Below, piece after piece: positions 59,936 to 64,000 of a stretch of 64,000 bases of DNA. The position numbers and the translations under genes were made by a program. Where the stretch lies: the NCBI GenBank assembly GCA_021371965.1, contig JAJFVE010000106.1:1-64000 (forward strand), written 5' to 3'. This stretch comes from Planctomycetaceae bacterium. Lineage in GTDB: Bacteria; Planctomycetota; Phycisphaerae; SM23-33. Within the stretch, counting starts at the first letter, position 1. Each line of letters begins with the position of its first letter. The notes under the pieces were generated by a model that did no database searches, was not told the origin of the DNA, and was given only the letters and a program-made list of their open reading frames with translations.

Positions 59936-60487
59936 ATGACTCGCACCTGGTTGATAATGATTGCTCTGATGGTTGCGGTGGCGGCGATTCCGCTGTGGGC
60001 GTGCCCGCGTTCGACGCCGGCCCCGACGGCGGCGCCCGCCAGTGCATGGCAAGAGATGTTCGCCGACGGCCTGGTCGACGCCAATAACAAGAAGGTCTCG
60101 CTCGACCAGCTCAAAGGCAAAGTGGTGGGGGTATATTTCTCCGCCCACTGGTGCCCTCCTTGCCGCGCGTTTACGCCAACGCTCGTGCAGTTTCGCGACA
60201 AGAATGCCGCCGGCTTTGAAGTTGTCTTCGTCAGTTGCGACCGCACGAGCCAGGACAAGTCCAAGTACATGAGCGAGACGAAGATGAAGTGGCCCAGCGT
60301 GCCGTTCCAGGCCAAGAGCGGCAAGGTCCTGATGAGCACGCACCAGATCAGGGGCATTCCCTCTCTGGTCATCCTGTCGCCCGGCGGCAAGGTCATCAGC
60401 AGGAATGGTCGCGGCGAGGTGTCGTCGGCGGCCGATAGCTGCCTGGACGCGTGGAAGAAGGCCGGGGCCGAGGCGGACGGCAAGTAA
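59936..60487 (+). CDS. Secreted thioredoxin-like protein (TlpA/nucleoredoxin type)
   Basis: The 183-residue protein has a signal or anchor segment (MTRTWLIMIALMVAVAAIPL). The thioredoxin fold has VVGVYFSAHWCPPCRAFTPT with the redox motif C-P-P-C, then FEVVFVSCDRTSQDKSKYM and IPSLVILSPGG with the cis-Pro. The W-C-P-P-C site and the YFSAHWCPPC context resemble nucleoredoxin-type proteins. It likely handles disulfides outside the cytoplasm. AGGAG lies 7 nt before the ATG at 59936; an ATG two codons earlier is too close to it. The Fur-family gene begins 16 nt after its stop, so they may be one operon. Confidence 0.92.
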   Translation: MTRTWLIMIALMVAVAAIPLWACPRSTPAPTAAPASAWQEMFADGLVDANNKKVSLDQLKGKVVGVYFSAHWCPPCRAFTPTLVQFRDKNAAGFEVVFVSCDRTSQDKSKYMSETKMKWPSVPFQAKSGKVLMSTHQIRGIPSLVILSPGGKVISRNGRGEVSSAADSCLDAWKKAGAEADGK

Positions 60488-60503
60488 CCCTGCGATCGAT
60501 CCG

Positions 60504-60878
60504 ATGAGCGAGCGAAACACGCGACAAAAAGCGGCTGTGCTGGAGGTGCTGAGCCAGGCGGCGGTGCCGCTGGCGCCGCCGCAGTTGCTGGCGCGGGCGC
60601 AGGAACTGGTGGCGACCATCGGCCAGGCGACGGTCTATCGCGTTCTCAAGGCCCTTCAGGAGAAGGGGACCATCTGCACGGTGCAGTTGCCGGGCGAACC
60701 GCCGCTTTATGAACTGGCCGGAAAGCGACATCATCATTTCTTCCGCTGCCGGCGCTGCGGGTTCATGTATGAAGTCCAGGGCTGCGCCGAACTGGTCAAG
60801 CGCCTCGTCCCGCGCGGGTTCAAGCTGGAAGACCACGAGGTCTTTCTCTTTGGCACGTGCACATCGTGCATCAAGTAA
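60504..60878 (+). CDS. Fur-family metal- or peroxide-responsive regulator
   Basis: The 124-residue protein has the winged-helix DNA-binding part (IGQATVYRVLKALQEKG) and the Fur metal sites: HHHFFRCRRCG (His and Cys ligands) and GTCTSC near the C-terminus, forming the structural CxxC-CxxC zinc site. It could be Fur, PerR or Zur; the short length and the adjacent redox protein make a PerR-like or Zur-like role plausible but not shown. It sits 16 nt after the thioredoxin-like gene. A target site upstream is not recognisable. Confidence 0.9.
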   Translation: MSERNTRQKAAVLEVLSQAAVPLAPPQLLARAQELVATIGQATVYRVLKALQEKGTICTVQLPGEPPLYELAGKRHHHFFRCRRCGFMYEVQGCAELVKRLVPRGFKLEDHEVFLFGTCTSCIK

Positions 60879-60965
60879 CCGGCCCCTTTGATCGGCCTTC
60901 AGTGCGTTTGCGACTCGCCTAGGATGGTTAAGGTGGCGGGGAACTTCCAGGCGGAAGGGGCAGGA

Positions 60966-62570
60966 ATGTCGCAATCGTCCAAGACGACAGTTCAGGAGCA
61001 AGGAAGAAGGTTCGCGCGTGTTCCCCGGGCGAGCAGGAGGCGCCGCGTCTTCGGCCGACTGAGTCCCAGGCCAAGGTCCGAGTTCAAATTGCCGCTGCCT
61101 CGGGAGCGTTCGGCGCTATGGCGATACGGCGTGGCCCTGCTCATCGCGGCGGGCGCTTTTGGACTGCGCTTGCTCCTTGATCCAGTGATGGGAGCCCACG
61201 CCCCTTACGTCACGTACATGGTGGCGGTGGCGGCGACAGTATGGTTGGCGGGTTTCTGGCCTGCGATGCTGACAGCGGCGCTGGGGATCCCGGGGGCGAT
61301 GTACCTCCTGCAAGATAACCCGTTTCCCTGGCCGGCCAGGGTAATCGGAATCGCCATCTATGCTCTGGGGATGCTGTCGCTGGCGTTCATGGGACACAGC
61401 ATGCGCAAGGCCCGCCGGCAGGCGCAACAGGCCGCCGCGCAATCGCAGCACGAGCAAGAGGAGACTGCCCGGGCGCGTCTGGAGTGGGAACAGACCTTCG
61501 AGTCGGTTCCGGACTTGGTGGCCATTATCGACGCTGAACATCAGATCGTTCGTGCCAACAAGGCGATGAGAGAACGGCTTAAAATCGACGCGGCGGCATG
61601 GCCGGGGCTGGGGTGCTATCGCGCCGGGGGCGGCCTGGAAGGTCCGGTGCGGAAATGTCCGCACGCCGAAGCCATAGCCGAGGGCAAGGAGCACATTGCG
61701 GAGGTCTACGAGGAGCGGCTGGGGGGTCATTTTCTCATCAGTTGCACGCCGATGCGCGACGGGCAGGGCCGCATCATTGGCACGGTGCACGTCGCCCGCG
61801 ACATTACGGCCCTGAAGAAAACGCAGGAGGCGCTGGAGGCAAGCGAGCAGCGGCTGCAGGCCCAGGCAACGGAACTGACGCGGTCGAACCGCGACCTGGA
61901 GGAGTTCGCCCACATCGCCAGCCACGACCTGAAGGAGCCGCTGGGAGTCATTACGATGTACCTGGCGCTGCTGAAGAAGAAGTATGCGGCGGTGCTTGAC
62001 GATCAAGCCCGCCAGTTCGTCGGCCACGCGGTTGATGCGGTAGGGCGGATGGGGCATCTAATCAATGACTTGTTGACCTATTCGCGCGTGGGGCGAAAGA
62101 CAGAGGGCATGACATCTACGAGCATGGAAGAATCGCTGGCCGCGGCGCTGGGCAATCTCAAGGCCGGCATCGCCGCCAGCGGCGCCGTTATCACAAACGA
62201 CCCTCTGCCTGCGGTGCAGGCTGAAAAAACGCTGATGACGCAACTGCTTCAGAACCTCATCGGCAATGCGATCAAGTATTGCGCCGCGGGAACCGTGCCG
62301 CAGATCCATGTCGGCGCCGGCCGCCAGGACGACGGGTGGCTATTCGCCGTGCGCGACAACGGGATCGGGATCCGCCCTGAAGAACACGAGCGAATCTTTG
62401 CGATCTTCCACCGCGTTGAAAATGCGCACACCGCGGCCGAGGGCACCGGAGTCGGCCTGGCCATCTGCAAGAAGATCGTCGACTACCACTGCGGGCGCAT
62501 CTGGGTGCAATCGCAGCCGGGGCAGGGCAGCACGTTCTTCTTCACGATTCCCGACACCGTCCAAAGCTGA
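60966..62570 (+). CDS. DUF4118-PAS sensor histidine kinase
   Basis: The 534-residue protein has a basic N-terminus, then a DUF4118-type membrane segment at about 50-145 (WRYGVALLIAAGAFGLRLLL, YVTYMVAVAATVWLAGFWPA). A PAS domain follows (175-280), with C-P-H and SCTPMRDG motifs. The HisKA box is HIASHDLKEPLG with phospho-His320, and the HATPase region has NLIGNAIKY, DNGIGI and GTGVGLAI. A coiled coil links PAS and HisKA. It is a two-component sensor; no response regulator gene is in the window. The start at 60966 is supported by AAGGGG upstream. It is followed by a closely similar kinase. Confidence 0.92.
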   Translation: MSQSSKTTVQEQGRRFARVPRASRRRRVFGRLSPRPRSEFKLPLPRERSALWRYGVALLIAAGAFGLRLLLDPVMGAHAPYVTYMVAVAATVWLAGFWPAMLTAALGIPGAMYLLQDNPFPWPARVIGIAIYALGMLSLAFMGHSMRKARRQAQQAAAQSQHEQEETARARLEWEQTFESVPDLVAIIDAEHQIVRANKAMRERLKIDAAAWPGLGCYRAGGGLEGPVRKCPHAEAIAEGKEHIAEVYEERLGGHFLISCTPMRDGQGRIIGTVHVARDITALKKTQEALEASEQRLQAQATELTRSNRDLEEFAHIASHDLKEPLGVITMYLALLKKKYAAVLDDQARQFVGHAVDAVGRMGHLINDLLTYSRVGRKTEGMTSTSMEESLAAALGNLKAGIAASGAVITNDPLPAVQAEKTLMTQLLQNLIGNAIKYCAAGTVPQIHVGAGRQDDGWLFAVRDNGIGIRPEEHERIFAIFHRVENAHTAAEGTGVGLAICKKIVDYHCGRIWVQSQPGQGSTFFFTIPDTVQS

Positions 62571-62659
62571 TTAGCGCCTCTCCGGGCCCTGAAAGATCCC
62601 TCAGAATTTTTGCAGGGATTCGTGCCGGAATCGCCCCGCCGAACGTACAAAAAGTGACT

Positions 62660-64000
62660 ATGCCTCCTTCTTCGACCATGTTGAGTCCGCGGAAACAGCG
62701 TGGGAGGCGGCCTCTGCACACGGCAGAGCGCCCGGACAAGCCGCCCGTCCGCCGCCTGGAGAATCTGTCGAAGGTCCATGTTCACGATCTGGCCACGCAG
62801 GAGCGTTCGCTGTGGTGGCGATACAGTATCGCTTTGATCAGCGCGGCCGGGGCGATGGCGTTTCGGCTGCTGCTCAATCCGTGGCTGGGAAGCCACGCCC
62901 CGTATGTGGAGTGCATGGTGGCCGTCGCAGTGACGGTCTGGCTGGCGGGTTTCTGGCCTGCGATCGTGACGGCGGCGCTGGGGGTTCCGGTGGCCTTGAT
63001 CTTCGTCATCTCCGAAAACGAGCCTTGGTTGGCCAAGGCGATCGGCGTGGGCGTCTATGCCCTGGCGATGCTGTCGCTGGCGCTTCTGGGAAAGAGCATG
63101 CGCACGGCCAGGCACGAGGCGCTGGAGGCCGCTGCCGACGCCCGGCGCGGACAGGAAGAGGCCGCCCGGGCCCGGCGGCAGTGGGAGCAGACCTTCGACA
63201 CGGTTCCCGACCTGGTCGCGATCATGAACCCTTCTCACCAGATCGTGCTTGCCAACCGGGCGATGAGCGACCGCTTGAAAATTGACAAGTCCGCCTGCCC
63301 CGGACTGACGTGCTACCACGCGGTGCACGATCTGGACGCTCCGGTGCAGGCCTGCCCGCACGCACTGGCGATGGCCGACGGGCAGGAGCACGTGGCGGAG
63401 GTGTACGAGGAGCGGCTGGGCGGGTATTACCTTGTCAGCTGCACCCCGATGCGCAATGGCCAGGGGCTCATTACCGGCACGGTGCACGTCGCGCGGGACA
63501 TTACAGCGATGAAGCGTTCGCAGGAGGCCCTGCAGCAAAGCGAGCAGCTCCTGCGAGCGCAAGCCAAAGAGCTGACTCGCTCGAATCAGGATTTGGAGCA
63601 ATTCGCCCACACCGCAAGTCACGATCTCAAGGAGCCCCTGGGCGTCATCACGATGTACCTGACGCTGCTGAAGAGGAAGCATGGGGCCGCTCTGGATGAG
63701 CAGGCCAGTCAGTTCGTCGCTCATGCCATGGACGCGGTGGGGCGCATGGGCTGCCTGATCAACGATCTGCTGGCGTATTCGCGCGTGGGGCACAAGACCG
63801 AGGGCTTCAGGCCCGTCGACGTGCAAGAGGTGCTGGACTACGCACTGAGCAACCTCAAGGCCCGTATCGATGGCAGCGGCGCGGTCATCACTCATGACCC
63901 GCTCCCGGATATCGAGGCCGAAAGACTGCTCCTGACGCAACTGCTCCAGAACCTCATCAGCAATGCCATCAAATATCGCTCGCCGCAGGTCCGCCCCGAA
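62660..64000 (+). CDS. DUF4118-PAS sensor histidine kinase, second copy (cut by window end)
   Basis: The frame from the ATG at 62660 runs to the window end, 447 codons. It repeats the architecture of its neighbour at 60966: a membrane part with WRYSIALISAAGAMAFRLLL and YVECMVAVAVTVWLAGFWPA, a PAS with QACPHALAMADGQEHVAEVY, then HTASHDLKEPLGVITMYL with phospho-His321 and LLQNLISNAIKY. The HATPase motifs are cut at the right edge. The two genes are clearly tandem duplicates, as DNA stretches in the PAS and HisKA parts are nearly identical. Its ribosome site is weak, so 62678 is an alternative start. Confidence 0.9.
   Translation, partial: MPPSSTMLSPRKQRGRRPLHTAERPDKPPVRRLENLSKVHVHDLATQERSLWWRYSIALISAAGAMAFRLLLNPWLGSHAPYVECMVAVAVTVWLAGFWPAIVTAALGVPVALIFVISENEPWLAKAIGVGVYALAMLSLALLGKSMRTARHEALEAAADARRGQEEAARARRQWEQTFDTVPDLVAIMNPSHQIVLANRAMSDRLKIDKSACPGLTCYHAVHDLDAPVQACPHALAMADGQEHVAEVYEERLGGYYLVSCTPMRNGQGLITGTVHVARDITAMKRSQEALQQSEQLLRAQAKELTRSNQDLEQFAHTASHDLKEPLGVITMYLTLLKRKHGAALDEQASQFVAHAMDAVGRMGCLINDLLAYSRVGHKTEGFRPVDVQEVLDYALSNLKARIDGSGAVITHDPLPDIEAERLLLTQLLQNLISNAIKYRSPQVRPE

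Overview
The window (about 64 kb, high GC) looks like the chromosome of a planctomycete, probably of the Phycisphaerae side of Planctomycetota. The evidence is the gene repertoire: two sulfatases, a planctomycete-style ECF sigma factor next to a very large Ser/Thr kinase, a prepilin-like protein with a late H-x10-DG motif, an ADP-ribosylglycohydrolase-family protein, and many secreted or sugar-related proteins of the Gfo/Idh, ThuA, AGE, beta-helix and PQQ-propeller types. The only direct taxonomic anchors are dnaN, mutL and the tmRNA, and no database search was possible, so the phylum call is an inference. No tRNA, rRNA or CRISPR array was seen.

Layout. 1-160: first codons of a probable IS110-type transposase plus a hairpin-rich stretch. 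162-11089 (minus strand): sulfatase, a four-domain PHP/Cache/PAS/DUF294 membrane protein, an acetate-type sodium symporter with its DUF485 partner, alpha-glucan phosphorylase, HtrA protease. 11253-13320 (plus): glycosyltransferase 2 and a secreted PEBP-like protein. 13412-14224: a composite palindromic repeat element, a terminator, the tmRNA gene and its promoter. 14298-23081: Tat-exported sulfatase, GH16 glucanase, YihY/BrkB membrane protein, decayed mgtE and AraC remnants, an unknown secreted protein, ADP-ribosylglycohydrolase, S10 carboxypeptidase. 23404-25790: glycine-rich RRM protein and a three-gene operon (phosphoribosyltransferase, dienelactone-type hydrolase, PNPOx-like). 25978-37875: carbohydrate and secretion block (metalloprotease-PA14, beta-helix protein, PQQ propeller-malectin protein, two glycosidase-like proteins, AGE epimerase). 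38102-46885: Cys-rich conserved protein, FAH/ThuA/Gfo-Idh operon, TIM-barrel isomerase, zinc-ribbon/GYF membrane protein, prepilin-like protein, MFS transporter. 47139-59701: CYTH protein, dnaN, URO-D-like protein, ECF sigma factor plus 1866-residue kinase, lipoprotein hydrolase and mutL. 59936-64000: thioredoxin-like protein, Fur-family regulator, two tandem histidine kinases (the second cut by the window end).

How it works together. Much of the window serves polysaccharide or sulfated-glycan use: desulfation (two sulfatases), endo-cleavage (GH16), glycoside cleavage (GH43-like, alpha/alpha-barrel), sugar isomerisation or oxidation (AGE, TIM barrel, Gfo/Idh) and glycogen turnover (phosphorylase). 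A second theme is signalling by large fusion proteins.

The most unusual features are (i) families of short, near-perfect palindromes with a 3-nt centre (AGA/TCT and relatives) scattered through intergenic DNA, in one place supplying the 3' end of a gene and in another sitting in frame inside the activation loop of the Ser/Thr kinase; (ii) that kinase itself, which appears to join a kinase, zinc ribbons, membrane helices, a pseudopilin-like domain, two ExbD/TolR-like domains and ankyrin repeats; (iii) the PHP-Cache-PAS-DUF294 fusion; and (iv) a recurring arrangement of TATAAT-like boxes 6-8 nt before start codons, suggesting leaderless transcripts.
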